The notes below the pieces were generated by a model. That model was given only the letters and a program-made list of their open reading frames with translations, searched no databases and was not told the origin of the DNA. Shown here in pieces: positions 12,781-25,645 of a stretch of 64,000 bases of DNA. Made by a program: the position numbers and the translations under genes. How positions within the stretch are numbered: the stretch's first letter is position 1; each line of letters starts with the position of its first letter. This DNA comes from Datnioides undecimradiatus (taxonomy: Eukaryota; Chordata; Actinopteri; Lobotiformes; Datnioididae), in the NCBI GenBank assembly GCA_008933995.1, contig WARS01000029.1, forward strand, positions 16,677,131 to 16,741,130, given 5' to 3'.

Positions 12781-15700
12781 TTACTGTATAAATAAGACTT
12801 CTCCAGCCTTGTAAAAATGTAAAAATTAATTTGAGAAAGGAGCATCTCTTTTTGTTGCTTGCATCTCACAGACATGACAAATATATATGACAAAGGATTA
12901 TTAGTATTTCACATTAAAAGGGCACAAGCTAAAAAGCTACATCTTTAAAATCTTGAAATAAAAAAGGTCAATCAAGGCAAAATCCCTAAGATCACAATGA
13001 CTCTACAACGAAACAACATTCATGCATTCACACTTTTATTTTTCTTTGTCAAATACTCTCAAACTCCCCTGTACCAACTCACCCCTCCCTCACTGGAAGA
13101 ATTACTTTTAAGGAAATGTAAAGTAGGCGTGTGCCACATCCCACTGCTGTGCTTCTCTTTGTCCTCCATTCACTGAAATGTGCACCTTTCCTCCTTGTTA
13201 TGTATTTTGTTTTGAATGAGTGGGTGGGAATTAATGGGCAAAAACTGCTTTAAGTTGCCCAAGGCTATTCACTTGTTTTTTGTCTGTATGAGTGGGTGAT
13301 ACGATACCAGCAGAAGGGTTTGATGAGTCTTTGCTAATGGCCTTCAGTCAAGGTGAGCTGTGTTCGTCGCTGTTTAATGCTGCGAGCAGAAATGCTATAG
13401 CACCTAGTTGTGTGCTGCTTTGTTTTTCTGAGTGTGTAAATAGTGATAAAGTCAAGCTTCATGGTGCTTTTTGAGGCTGTGATGTTAAGCGAGTATCCTG
13501 ATAAATGTCTTAAACTCAGTGTTGTTAATGGTCTGCTAACTTTTAAAGAAACAGGTGAAATTAAAGTATTCCAGTCAAATATATGTAAGTATATAAGTAT
13601 AAAAGGTAATCCTGCTTGTAATGTTTTTGTGTGTTCCTAATACCCTCTCTGTCCCTGTGTGCAGGTGTGTCTGAGTGGAGACAGGTACACTGGAGTTGTA
13701 GCAGAGCCTCACCAGCTGCCCATCATCTCAGTGTTCAAGACCCCTACAAATACTCAGTCTTTCCACTTCCCCTTCCACTTTCTAGCTTTTTTCATGTTGA
13801 AGTTTTTGTGTTTTTCTTGTGTCTAACCCTGCTTCTATGTCCCAGCACTCCAATCTGCCCTGGTCCCTCTATGCCTCTCGTCTCTTCTCATTAACCCTGC
13901 GTCCCTGCTTTGGACTCCTGCTCCTTCCAGCTTCTAGTCTAAACTTGCAGTTCCAGCCATGCTGGACCTATCTGTCCCTCACCCCATGTCACTAAGTGTC
14001 TGTACTTGGGTTCACCTGCTCCACTCCCCATGACAACATTTCCCTCCAGGTACCAATTAGCAATTACAATAAAGGTGACAAGCAACCTTTATTAGGAAAC
14101 TAGAAGAGCATAGTATATATGGTGCAGTTTGACTAAATGAATTTTACCCAGTGAAGGTCTGAGGACTAAACCTTCATTAAAATTAGATGATTAATTGTGT
14201 GCAGGGTTTTTTTGGGGGGGATTTGCAATATCTCTGCTCGCTGTGGACTAAGTAAATATCACAAAGTGAGAGGCATTAAAATTGTACTTGCACAAATGAA
14301 GTGAACTGCTTTAAACTGCTGCCTGAGTGTTTGTATCTCAGGACCATGATTGTTTTTTTTTTTTTTTTCCTGACTGGTAACTCACACCCACACAGAGAAA
14401 GCAAGGGTAAGCAGTACTTTCAATCTGACAAATGACTATAGAGTCCTGGAGTTGATGTACAGCCTTTTCAACCTGCACAGTAGGCAGGTGCGTTGCCTTC
14501 ATGTTTTATGTATAATGTATTTATCAACACCCACCTCCTCAATACTTCAGCAGAAACCCTTAAAAATATTCAGCCAGAAAAAGCCCCTGGAACCCGGAGT
14601 GGACTTGATTTCACTGCTGAACTCAGGTGTGGAGCATGGATGGAGCCATGCTGGTTATTGCTGTGCTGTGGTATTATTGTAAAGCTGCCACAGAGCTCTT
14701 TTACCTAAAGCCAGCCAAGGAAATAGTTGAGGGGATAATGACATTCATGAAGGTCACTGTACTACAGGCTGTTGCAGTACAGCGTGCTTAAAAATGCAAT
14801 AACCGGTGGCGATATTCAGATTGTGTCATAAAAATTCAAACATGTATTTTCTCTTTTTTTAAAAGTTTTTTTAGTTTTTACTATACAGCACGAAGAGCGA
14901 CACTGCTTGTGTTCAGAGACCACACATGCACAGAGACTGCAGCACAGATAAAAAAAACACAGCACAGGGAAAGCTCCGTTGTGGCTTTTGAGGACAGCAA
15001 TGCAGACTGCAGATAGGATAAAACATGGCACAGCCTCCATTTTCACCTGGATATGACACTCCTGCACTGCCTCGGGCTCAGATTTATGCTCTGTTAAAAA
15101 GTGGCAGTGAAATGTAAAAGATGTGTGAGGATGCCTGAAGGAAGAGTGCAAGTGTTCCCCGCCTTGTCGGCATCTGAGCCCATTAAAGAGTAAAATGGGA
15201 GTCCTTGCACTTTAGTTAAGAATGAATAGAGTGGGAAAAATGCCCAGTCTGCTTAAAACTGTAGGTATGTCTTTACATCTTTTCCAATTCTGACCTACTT
15301 AATATGGTAATGTGATAATTGTATAATGTGTTTTATGTGGACAATCATAACATCCATATATTCTGAGGTTTGTTTTCTTTGCACGGGTAGGCTAACAGTG
15401 CATTATGAAAATAAGCCTGCTTTAAAGTTGTAATGACACTACTTGGAGGTTAAAAGCAACAATAACCAGACTAACTACCAGATTAAACTCTTTTACCAGG
15501 GTCAGAGGTCACATGTGAAACAACGGTAAACATTTCAACAGGTAAAGACTTTTTTTCTGCACCAACTGTGAAGTGAAATGCGATCCACTCTGCACTGCTC
15601 CCACACCTTCTTTGCAGCATCGCTGTTGTAAGCAGATGTTGCTAAGTTTATATCCAGGCGCCGTTTTACAGAAGCTTCCTAACTTGCAGGCCCAGTCTTA

Positions 15701-17280
15701 ACTGTTGGGTTACCATGGTTACTATGGATAGGTCCTAATTTAGGTAAGAAGCTATTAAAGATCAACAGTCCCCAAGTCCATGTTCCTGTTCAAAGTTAAG
15801 GTGGGAAAAGTGTATTACACAGGCAACTTGAATTCCCAAAATAAACTCACCTGACTTTGGGATAACTGTCATGCTGTCCCAACTTTCACTTTCCCATCAG
15901 GTAGTGTTTGCTAACTAGCTTCATCCGTGTGGCTGCTCTTTTTCTATTTTTACACAACCAGTGAAATGGCAGCATGTTTTCTGTCTGGATACAGTGTCTG
16001 CTGTTTTAGTTTACTGTCTTTCTTTTATCTCCTGGCTTAGTGTTAGCTAATCAATATAAGATGAAAGTCTTTAATTTTGTTAGTTTGGCTTAAATGAGCA
16101 GATATTAGACCCTTTTCACAGCAAACATATTGACTTTTCAAAGCAGTAAAACCACAGCTGTAAGTAATTTTAGTGTCTCTCAGCTTACTTTTTGATGATG
16201 TAGCACCTAACAGCAGAAACCAATTAATCTTTTTTGATCTAAGTCTGCTAATCTAAAAAGTCGTGCCATTATACTCTGATTTTAATGTGATTACACTGGT
16301 TACTGTTGCTTTTTATCCCAGAAGTCACTATAGGGAGATGTGACTGCACTTTTTCTGTGGCCAGGCCCTCAACATATTTGATCAGCCCTCACTATTGAAT
16401 GTTTTATATCCAGGTTGTTTTCTGTAGCCCTCAGTTTGTCTTAGGAAAACCATTAAATGTTTTTGTCAGTACGTATTGCTCATCATCATTGCTCATGTCT
16501 TTATGTTTTTCTGGTTTTTTTTTTCTTTTTGTTTTTGCTGGCCAATCACTGGTCATTTTTAAAACTGTGTTAACTGACTTACTAGAGCTTTTAGCAACAA
16601 ATACCTTACTTTAAACCATTTCAGCCATGGCCAGATAACAAGATATTTCCTGTAGGAGTTCATAGAGACCAAAACAGGGCCTAAAAGAGAATGACTTTTG
16701 AACCTTAAACTCAAGTAAATGCTAATGCTAAAGTTGCTTTTCATCTGTTGGACATATTAAAAGGCAGCAGTTTGCCTATTATCTGCTGTTATCAATGCAT
16801 TCACATGATGGTTTCCTCATGTATCCTGCATCCGCTGGGTTTTGCTTGTTCCCAGAAATGAACACAACCCCTTCGCAATATACACGACCAAGAGCATTGT
16901 ACGGGCTACCTGGGCAGTAAGGGGATGTCGGCAGTTGCCTGTTTTGTGTATTTTGTGGCAGACACAAAGACTGGTAGTGATCAACATTATCAGTTTCTCA
17001 TACTGACAGAAGAGAAATGTATCTTCACCCATATCATCCACAATGGTGCCGCTGTCTTTTACTGTTGTGATCTCAAAAATAACAAAATAGTAACCTACAT
17101 AAGTTTTGTCATGTTTATTGTTAACATCAGTGCTAATCCAAAGGTTCTACAAGGTCTGATTTTGCTTAAATGCCATCTAGTGGTATAAGACATGATCTGC
17201 TTGTGAAGTTTTTTGTGCTGCCCACATACAGCATGTCTGAAATCAGTCAATGCAGGTTTAAATAAAGCATTTAATTGTTG
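12781..17280. other. Gene-free stretch
   Basis: No supported gene was found. A poly-T run lies at about 14350-14368. A short exon-like segment near 13665 follows an acceptor-like CTGTGTGCAG but has no donor or protein similarity I can defend. Confidence 0.45.
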
Positions 17281-17310
17281 GTTAATTTCAGATTTTATTT
17301 AGCCGGAGTT

Positions 17311-17342
17311 GTTGCTAAGTAACCCTGTCAGAATCTGATTGG
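17311..17342 (+). promoter_or_regulatory. RFX-like X-box plus inverted CCAAT (Y-box)
   Basis: Positions 17311-17323 read GTTGCTAAGTAAC, an imperfect palindrome matching the general RFX X-box form (GTTGCY-N-RGYAAC). Fourteen bases further on, CTGATTGGCC spans the boundary 17336-17345 and contains an inverted CCAAT box, ATTGG at 17338-17342. RFX and NF-Y sites are known to occur together in X-Y promoter modules. The position 300 bp before the candidate first exon supports a promoter role, but this is inference from motifs alone. Confidence 0.4.
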
Positions 17343-17645
17343 CCGCAGGGTGAGGAGAGGGGGATTAGAGGCACAATTTGAAATTAAACGAAGTAAATAA
17401 ATATAATTTAACTTAAACACGTGGTGATGTAACGTTTAATAAGAATAATTATTTAAATGAATTGTTACCGAATCTACTTTGACGTCCTTTGCATTTGTAT
17501 TTATCTGTATAGGCTGTTTATTTTAGAGTTATTTTATATACATTTTGATCTGTCCCTGCAGGGAATTGTGAGTATAACCACCACCTGAACGCTCAAGTGA
17601 GCTGAATTTTTAAGTAGAGCTCTCGTTTTCCGTTTTCCCCACAGG

Positions 17646-18043
17646 ACCTGAATGCAGCACAAAACAGCCCGGGTACGGGAGAGAAAGAGAGAGAGTGGCA
17701 ATATCGCAGATGAGCCCCAATGAGCAGCAGCCGGGTCCTCTTTCAAACACACATACATACACTCGCCGGCACACACTACGCTCCACATCCCACACACACA
17801 AATGCCAGGACACTCATGCACATGCAATCCAATAAAGAGAGCACCATCAGTCCGAGCTGCCTACCGCCGCCGGTGGCAGCCCTCAACGCTTCTCCGATAC
17901 ACAAAGCTGGGAGCCCACTGGGAGAGGAGCTCCTGCTGTAGCACGAAGGAGAGGAGAGCGGAGATCCTGGGACTTCATTTGGCAGGCGGCATATAATTCA
18001 GCAGCAGTGCTGAGAGAGAAAAGAGGCGGCGAGAGAAGGGAAG
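17646..18043 (+). other. Candidate 5' non-coding exon (likely lingo3)
   Basis: The segment is CpG-richer than its surroundings. It is bounded on the left by an acceptor-like CGTTTTCCCCACAG ending at 17645, or else starts from a promoter upstream. On the right it meets a consensus donor, AAG|GTGAGT at 18043/18044. A second donor, CTGG|GTGAGC, lies at 18259/18260. No LINGO-like protein is encoded. LINGO genes are known to have non-coding upstream exons joined to a single coding exon, and this is the only such candidate I see upstream on the + strand. A 73-codon ATG-started open frame (17720-17941) would be an upstream ORF if the exon is real. The link to lingo3 is inferred from position and strand only. 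Confidence 0.4.
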
Positions 18044-18260
18044 GTGAGTGAATGCAGTGCAGTCCAGCTGCTGTTGCTGCCGCTTTTGCTGCTGCTGCTC
18101 TTGCTGGAGCAGGAGGAGGAGGAGGAAGCTCAGTGTCTGGAAAGGCTTGAGGAGCAACATTATCCTGCACAGACCCAGCCGGAGCAGACTCGCAGCAGTG
18201 ATCAGAGCACCTCCAGGCTTGCAGATGTGGAAGAAGCGCTGTGCAAGTTCTAGTCCTGGG

Positions 18261-19099
18261 TGAGCCAACTTCCCATCACACACACATTTACACACTCACA
18301 TCTGGCAGTTCATTTGATCTGCTGTCTGACACTTCTACACATCTCACTGTGATCCACAGAGGCAGATCATGCACATGGCGTTTATCATTCGTGTTCCTTT
18401 GCCTTTGTTGCCTTTCATTCCAGTTTGCTTTTGTCAAGACTCACCTAACCAGACCTAACCTGATGAGCGACAGATTCACCCTGTGATCATCGTGACACTA
18501 GTTTATCCCCTCAGCCTCTTCTCACACTGTTATGGTGCAGTCCCGGCTGATCGATTTGCTCTCTAACTCAGATGGACATCGGGTCTCATTATCTCCCACG
18601 CTGGCTGTGCTTTTTCTGTTGTCATCCTAGTGATGGTGTGCTTGTGTATTCATGCAAGCTCAGCCTCTTTGTGTGTTCTTGTGTGTGTGTGTGTGCCTTT
18701 TGCTTACCAGCTCTCAATTAGGTTTTAATGATCTAAACGTGGGGTAGAAAGGGGAAGGCAGCCTTTGATCGATCCCTGCAGTCATCCCAGCGTGAGAGGC
18801 TCTGTGCCTGTCGTCGGTGTGACACATCTAAGACTCTGCCTGTGTTTGCTCAGCCCTCTCACAGCTCTGTTCTTGCCTTTTATTGTGGCTCTGTTCACTT
18901 CTTAGTGCAGTTCTAGATATGAGCTTTTTTTCATAAGTAAGGTCTGAATACAATTTTGCTTTAACCCTGGCAAATTCCTTTACACATTACATACATTAAA
19001 AGACATAGAGCTGCAGTTTTCTAAAGGAGATTGCACAGTTGTCTCTGCAAATAAATTCACTTGTGCATTTGATGATGGTCACAACCATAAAAAGGTTTT
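18261..19099. other. Gene-free stretch after candidate exon
   Basis: No gene or interspersed repeat is recognised. There is a short GT run at about 18677-18696. If the lingo3 exon model is right, this is the start of its first intron. Confidence 0.4.
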
Positions 19100-19290
19100 C
19101 TTTTTATTGTTTTTGGGGGCATTTTGCACCTTGATGAGATGGTTAACAGTGGCCATGGCAGGAAATGAGGGGAGAGAGTTATGGGGAGCCACATGCAACA
19201 AAGGTCCCTGGCAGGATTTAAACCGGGACATTACAGTTCATCTCATGAGTGGCAGGCAGTGCATTTAATGCTTTCGTTCATAAGGCACAG
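19100..19290 (-). mobile_element. tRNA-derived SINE, degenerate
   Basis: Read on the minus strand, GGTTTAAATCC (19214-19224) matches a polymerase III B box. It is followed by a GGGACCTTTGTTGCATGT core, a CT-rich stretch and a GCAAAATGCCCCCAAAAA tail near 19110-19125. The same core and tail, in the same order, occur on the plus strand at 40790-40974, so the two are copies of one family. The head is diverged and its outer boundary is approximate. Confidence 0.65.
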
Positions 19291-19577
19291 GCTCTCTCAG
19301 ACATTTTTACTAATGTCAGTGCTCTCCACAACTGATTGGTCAGTGTTAAACCAATCACAGCAATGCAGAAAACCACATGCCTGATAAGTTATTTATGTTT
19401 CAACTTTTCTTTGATGAGACATTGCTCTGATTAAAACCTTTGAATTTTACCAGTGTCACTGTGTTAGGGAAGAACAAGACCTTTATCCTGTGAAGTGGTT
19501 AGATACTGCACCTAGGTGAAACAGGTAAAGTTCTCTCACAGGTACTTAATGGGACTGAATGTTGGTGTAGTTTATTG

Positions 19578-19765
19578 GCCGATGTTGCTCAGGAGGAGGA
19601 ATGTGTTGTCATTTTAATGATAAGGTTGGTCATTTGAACCCTTGGCTGCTTGAGCAACTGAATTTCTAAGTCTTTGTGCCATTGTTATAAGAAATAAAGA
19701 CGCAGAATGTAAACCACTTTGTTCAACAGGGTAAAATGGTGCTACATAAGTGCTTGTCATCATTA
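19578..19765 (+). mobile_element. tRNA-derived SINE-like repeat, degenerate
   Basis: An A-box-like GTTGCTCAGGAGG (about 19584) is followed by GGTTGGTCATTTGAACCC (about 19624-19641), a decayed B box. Then come GCTGCTTGAGCAACTGAA and a tail with ACCACTTTGTTC and GTAAAATGGTGCTACATAAGTG. This layout matches, from memory, a frequent fish SINE whose tail reads like 'gtaaagcgctacataaatgc'. Boundaries are approximate and no target-site duplication could be found. Confidence 0.55.
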
Positions 19766-22700
19766 TCAGATGTATTTCCCATCTTATACCAGGTGCCTTT
19801 GTGGTCTCATGAATTCCTTCCTCCTTACTGAGAAACGCAGTAGCTGCTACTGTCTAAAAATCAAGTGAAAACCAGCATTGAAGTGAATGCAATTATACAA
19901 CAGCACTTAATGGTACCCGAGGTGCCACTTAGCCTCCCTGTTTGGAAGATTTATGTGTCAGTAATGAAATGTCTGCTGACAGGTCTACGTGGCCCTCGGA
20001 GTGCATTGTTGAATCAGACCTGTTAGTCTTGTCCATTACTACGCCTACACTTACCTTCTCATTTTGATCCTTTCTGTTGCACATAAAGCTGTCAACCGAG
20101 CTCAATAGTGACACTACCTCAGCTTAACACTGCCAATGCCCAGCCTCATTGTTTTCAACTCTGGAGTATTTATGAGGGCCGTAAAGCAGGGACGCATCCG
20201 TTGTCAGCAAGATGAGGGCATCGCTGCTCTCACTGAGAGGACAGTGCGGAGCGAGGAGGGAGGTGTTAAGTGCAGGAGGAAAAGGAGGAAAAGGAGAGAG
20301 TGCCCCTGTTCAGATACCTGCAGGCATGCTGACATGTCAGCTGTTGCTGTTAAGACGTCCAGCTGGAGTGATGATGGGCCTGTGTGTGCTGGCCGTCCTC
20401 CCACTCGCTGACTACTGTAATGCCATTATAGATGTTCAGATGGGGCTGTAACCTTAATGCAGAGCTTAGAGAGCATCTGGGCCTGACAAGTCAGTTATTT
20501 ACAAACATGATTGCTTCATTGGACATTTGCGGTGACGATAGAGGGCTGGCTGACCTCGTTACCTTAAAGCAGCAGTTTCCAGCCTTTTTTTTTGTCAGAA
20601 GAAATGACCCAGGCATGTCTGGTGAACCCAACTACCTCTCCAATCAATGCCCATCTTATTTAAGAAATGTGTTCTCTTTTGTTTTGAATCTTAAAGTGGG
20701 TTTTTGTTAACAGTTGGTATAAAATGGCATTTTCCACGCAATTTAACTGCCAAAACTTCAAAAATGTTTTCACACCAGAAACAAATCAGACCATGGTTTC
20801 ATCTGCACAGAGATGACCTCTTATGGTCAGAACAAGGTTTCAGTGTTGGTGGTCTGGTGAAGGTTTCACACCTATAATTGTGGTTCAGATCGACCTGAAA
20901 ATTAAGGTTAGGGGTGAAAGGGCCTGAGGGTAACAATCAACCATTTGGCTGTTACTTTGCGCATTCATCATTTTCAATGACTCCTTCCTTAATGAGCAAA
21001 AACAGTCCATGATTTAAATTTTGCTGCCATCCCTTTAAAGTTGTCAGCTTGTGCAGCGATACACAGCTCACAGTGCCCGTGCTGTTCCCTCCAAGTCCAT
21101 TTATGTAACCTTGTAAAGCCCCGTCTCTGATGTGCCTTGGATGTTGTCCTCTGTGTCAAAGCAGTGACCCTTATTATATCTTGGAGAACAGGAAGAATTA
21201 GTCTTCACCAAATCCAGCGAGTGTGTGTGTGAGGGGGGTGGGGGGTGTCTTTAGCAGAGTGCCTCCACTATGACATGAAGGTGAAACATAGCGCCATCAC
21301 TCGTGCTAAATCACCAGGACAACATTAAAATGGCTGTCCATCTGTCCATCCATATGTTTAGTTTTACTTAGTGAAATTAGACTCAAGTATGTTTTTCCAG
21401 GGCTTAAGGAGGATGCAATATAACAGTTTTTTATACAGAATGATGCAATGAGTGGAAGAAAGTGGGCTGAAGCTCCCGACAAATTAGTAAGACGTTGCAG
21501 TGAAGAAGTGCCACACGCTTCGGTTTGTCATTGCAATGCCATTTATTTAGATGAATCTAATGGAGCCACTAGTAACTGCTGTGGTTGTTGTGTTTTGTTA
21601 TGTTTTTAAAGAAACCAACAGGATGAAAGCCAAAGCAATATGTCAGCCTATTACAATACAGCAGAGCGGTGAAAATGCTGTGATGCTCAGGAGTCTATAT
21701 ATCTCCACTGAATGTGATTTAGCTCTTTGAAGTAGCAATTTATGCTGGTTCCCTCTCAGAAAATATATTTGTCCATAATTTAAATCTAACATGAATTCTT
21801 GGATGCAGAGCCTATTTTTAAATTGCGTGGCAGAGTACATACACCGCTAAAGCAGCACACACACACACCACGATGGCTGTGTTAAACTTTTCTCATATAT
21901 TTCTTGCATTTCTGAATCATTTTCCCCTGTTCAGTTGTTCTGAGTGCTTGTGGAAGTCACCTTCAAACAACACTGGCCCATTTAAGTTGATGATAGGTCC
22001 TGTAAACCTTTACTGGAGCGGCTCAGGAGGACTGAAGCCACGGCACGGTTGAGATACAGAGAGGAAGCAGACGGGTGAGAAACAGTCTTTGCTCTTTGGA
22101 TGCTGCATATTTTATGTTTTCTGAGGTCTCCGGATGAAAGAATGTGTGATGAGATGGCCGTAGCATTACATAAGTACTAAAAGGGAAGCCAAGGAATCTC
22201 ATGAGTGTAGGTGGGGGGTGCTTACACACTCGAGGAGTTCAGAGGCTTCACTACATCTTTTGCTTCTCGCCTTAAGTAATTTTGTTTGCTCAATGCTGAT
22301 TGTAACAATACAAAACAGCGGACACAGCCCTGTTTGGGTTCAGTTATGCCTAAGCCATCTGAAAGATCAACAATTAAAACCTTTGGTGTGAGCGAGCTGA
22401 GCGAGTGAGCAAAGCGTTTCTGACATTGAGCTGTGTTACTGGCTGAAGTGCAGGGTATTTGAGGAGTTTATATACTTGTCACTCTCTCCGGCTCATTGCA
22501 TTTTATGTATTTCTATCGCTGCTGGCAGCTTGAAGTGCTGCGACCGGCCAGCCATAAAACAATATTCTCCAGCATGGATCGACCATCTTGACTGAGATTG
22601 CAGGAGAAAATGGAGTTCAAGGCTTCTGACTGTGGGAAACCATCCTTGCTGGCAAAAGACACGGTTTAAACAGGAGATTATAGCAGCACATTACGGCATT

Positions 22701-25470
22701 GTAAGTGCTAACACAAGTAGCTGCTTGACTGTTTTTGTGTTATGTGAGCTAAAGTTGTTTTTTTTTTAAATGAATAATCTCCGTCCCTCAATACAAAATT
22801 TTCAAGACAGTAAAATACCCATATTCTCCCTCTGGGGGTTCGCATCAGATTCATGACCCCACTACTGCACATGTTTTTCTGTTATTGTAACACTCATGAC
22901 TGCCCCCTATGGAACATTGGATGGTAGGGACTACTATGAGACAACAGGAACTTAAACAGTGCACATAAATAATGACACTGAATACAAAAAATGCTAATAA
23001 TAAAATTTAATGCTGCAACAGTTCAAAAATACCTTTTTACTTCTTAGTAAGATAAACTACATTGAATCAATAACATAGTTATCTATAATGTATCATTCTA
23101 AATACATTATTTGGGAGTATGTTGTTAGTATGGTAATTTATAGAGCAAATTTAATGAAAAGAATAATTCATATTGCTAAATTTTCTTACAGACTGATGGT
23201 AAGTGTTAAAATATGCCTTCTTTACTGCTGAACACATACTCAAAAATCAAGAAAATAATGTGATCCTGAGAGCTGAAGTCATAAAAATTATGTTACTAAT
23301 ATGTGCTCTGGGGCAAGATACAGACAGTATCCATACAGTGGCAGCACTAGCAGCGCTCATCTAATGAACTGCATGCTAGAGGAGGCAGATAACCAGTGTA
23401 AAGGGCATTTGTGCTGCAGTGTATCAGTTACATGCAGCCTCCTTGCAGCATCCATCATTACCCTCAGTAACACACAAACCTATACCAAGGCATCACTTCA
23501 TCCACAACAAAGCCATCCTCACTCAAAGCAGTGCTGCTGCATCAGCAAAATCCATATAATATAATTCACTGAGATATAACCTTACCTCTCAGTACTTTAA
23601 ATAGTATAAACACTGAGCACTGAAGGGCACCTGGTTGTTAAAGAGCAGTTTTGAGAAATGCTTCACTGCTTTCTTTGATTTATAAGTATTATATTATCTA
23701 TTTCACCCATGGCTCTCACCTCATTAAACACATTTACATTTTTACATTCAGTCAAAAATATAGTTCAAATATTTAAACCACTGCCCCCGTGTTTCACATA
23801 AAAAATGAATCATGGATAAAAGAGTACATTTAGTAACTCTCTGGCTTTGTATAAACGACGTGATAGATTCCAGTGGTGTTATTACCTCATGCTATGAAGT
23901 GCATCAGTCCATCCAGCTCTGTTATTAACCACATTTGCAGCAGCTGAGCAAGGCAGACATGGTTTACTGTATTTTGAACCGCTGTGAGGAAACCAGCTGA
24001 GTCCTATGGGTTGACTCAAGTTACACACATCTTTCATACCATCTCTCTTGTGGGCCCCCGCACATGAGATAGCTTTTTAATCAGCTCTCTTCAATTATGG
24101 AATTATGAAAAGGACGAGATTAACACATGAAATGCAGTGTGCTGTTACGACACACACATTCACCGTTTTGCTATCTCTTTTCCCTTGCATCGGCCCTGAA
24201 ACATGGCATACCTTTGTGGCTTTAAGGAAAAAAACATCCTGTGATCGGATTGAAAAACCTAATTAAGTTCAGATGCCTGTAGCTACACAAACACACACAC
24301 ACACTCACACAATCACAAACACTCATCACATCACTAGCCTCTCCTAATTGATTTCTGAGTACTTGTTGATCAAAAGTCGCATTTTTCTGTCGTAATATCC
24401 CTTCAGTCCTGAACCTACTAATGACTCTGACTCTAATGAGAACTTTACCATGTGGTTTTGGTCAGATGCACTTAACTCTGTGCAAGGGGAATTAGGCACT
24501 GGATTAATTAATCATTCTTCAAATGGGTCCCGTCGTCCACAACAGCGTTTACAGCGTGTTCGGCTCAGCTGAGCTCTGAAGCATTCAGCCGGCAGATCGC
24601 GGGGTGATGATGACGCATTTAGATCAAGATTAATGTGATTAGCTGTGCACCCGAGATCCACTCCTGTGTTTTTGTTGACGGAGCTCTCTCAAGTATTGTC
24701 TGCTTCGCTCACTCTTCCTCCATTCTCATTAAGAAATTGGTCTTTGAACCTCATGGACCCATTTTAAATATCCCAGTGAGCCGTCGGTATGGATGAAGAT
24801 TTTAGATTCATGCTTCTTTGCATCTTTATATCAGACCATAAGCCCTGATGCTTCTCTCTCTCTGCTCTTTGCATCACGCTGTCAGAACTAAAGCCGACTT
24901 TTATCTTCTTTTCAGCCACTGAACATAAATCAGATAATCAGTTGATCAAATCATTTTCCTGAAGTGGAGATCAGTAGTACCGAGGGATGAGAGTGAACTG
25001 CTCAGCGAGGCTGTTTTCTCCGTTTGTCTTTGCTTGATTTACCTTCTGTACATTTGTTGCTTTATGCGTTGCTCTTCTTTGTACTTCTGAAAGCTCGCCT
25101 GTGCATTGGGTTGCTTGTGTTCTTCCTGGAAAAATGGAAGATGTGAAAGCTGGGATTTAAACTCTGTTCACTTACTATACCAAGTCAGTGAGTTTTGAAT
25201 AGCTCACAATTTGGGGAAATATGCTGATCTGTTTTCTCTTGGAGAATTATGTAAAAATACCTGGGGCACAGATGTGGCTTGACACATCTTTTCAACTTGC
25301 CATTATGATCAGCTGTTACACTGACCTTGGACGCAACTTGCACTTGCATTAGCTTTGTGCTACACATGTTAATTTTTCCACAGGTCTGCTTTCCTTATTG
25401 TGTGTGCAGCTATGCAAAACTCCAACAGGCTAATATTGCATAGAACTGTAAAAAAAAAAAAAAAAAAACC
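19766..25470. other. Gene-free stretch, putative lingo3 intron
   Basis: No protein gene, RNA gene or clear mobile element was seen. A poly-A run lies at 25450-25468. The segment at about 24480-24680 is AT-rich, free of simple repeats and dense in ATTA/TAAT motifs, so it resembles a conserved non-coding element. Confidence 0.45.
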
Positions 25471-25475
25471 AACTA

Positions 25476-25645
25476 ATATAATATGTTAGTTAGGTAGCTA
25501 GTTAGCCTAGCTTAGCACAAAGACAAGAAACAGGGTGAAACAGCTAGCCTATAAGTAATAAAAGTCTACCAGCACTTCTAAAGCTCAGTAGTTAATTATT
25601 TGTTTTATACATACCATAGTTAATGTGTAAAAATGATTTTAAAAT
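25476..25645 (+). repeat. Dispersed repeat fragment (family with copies at 31.3, 35.4 and 36.8 kb)
   Basis: The segment contains TTAGCCTAGCTTAGCACAAAG, AAACAGGGTGAAACAGCTAG, CTACCAGCACTTCTAAAGC and GTGTAAAAATGAT in order. I recognise this chain as an abundant teleost repeat. Related phrases recur at 35405-35600 in the same orientation and at 36775-36835 in reverse. This copy has lost its outer ends. Confidence 0.6.

Noticed and set aside
13664-13765. Exon-like segment after CTGTGTGCAG
   Set aside because: Only the acceptor is convincing; there is no good donor, the frame choice is ambiguous and no homologue is recognised.
18044-18253. Leucine/glutamate-rich frame near the candidate first exon
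   Set aside because: It begins at GTG with no ATG, arises from CTG and GAG triplet runs, and starts exactly at a consensus splice donor, so it is probably intronic or leader.
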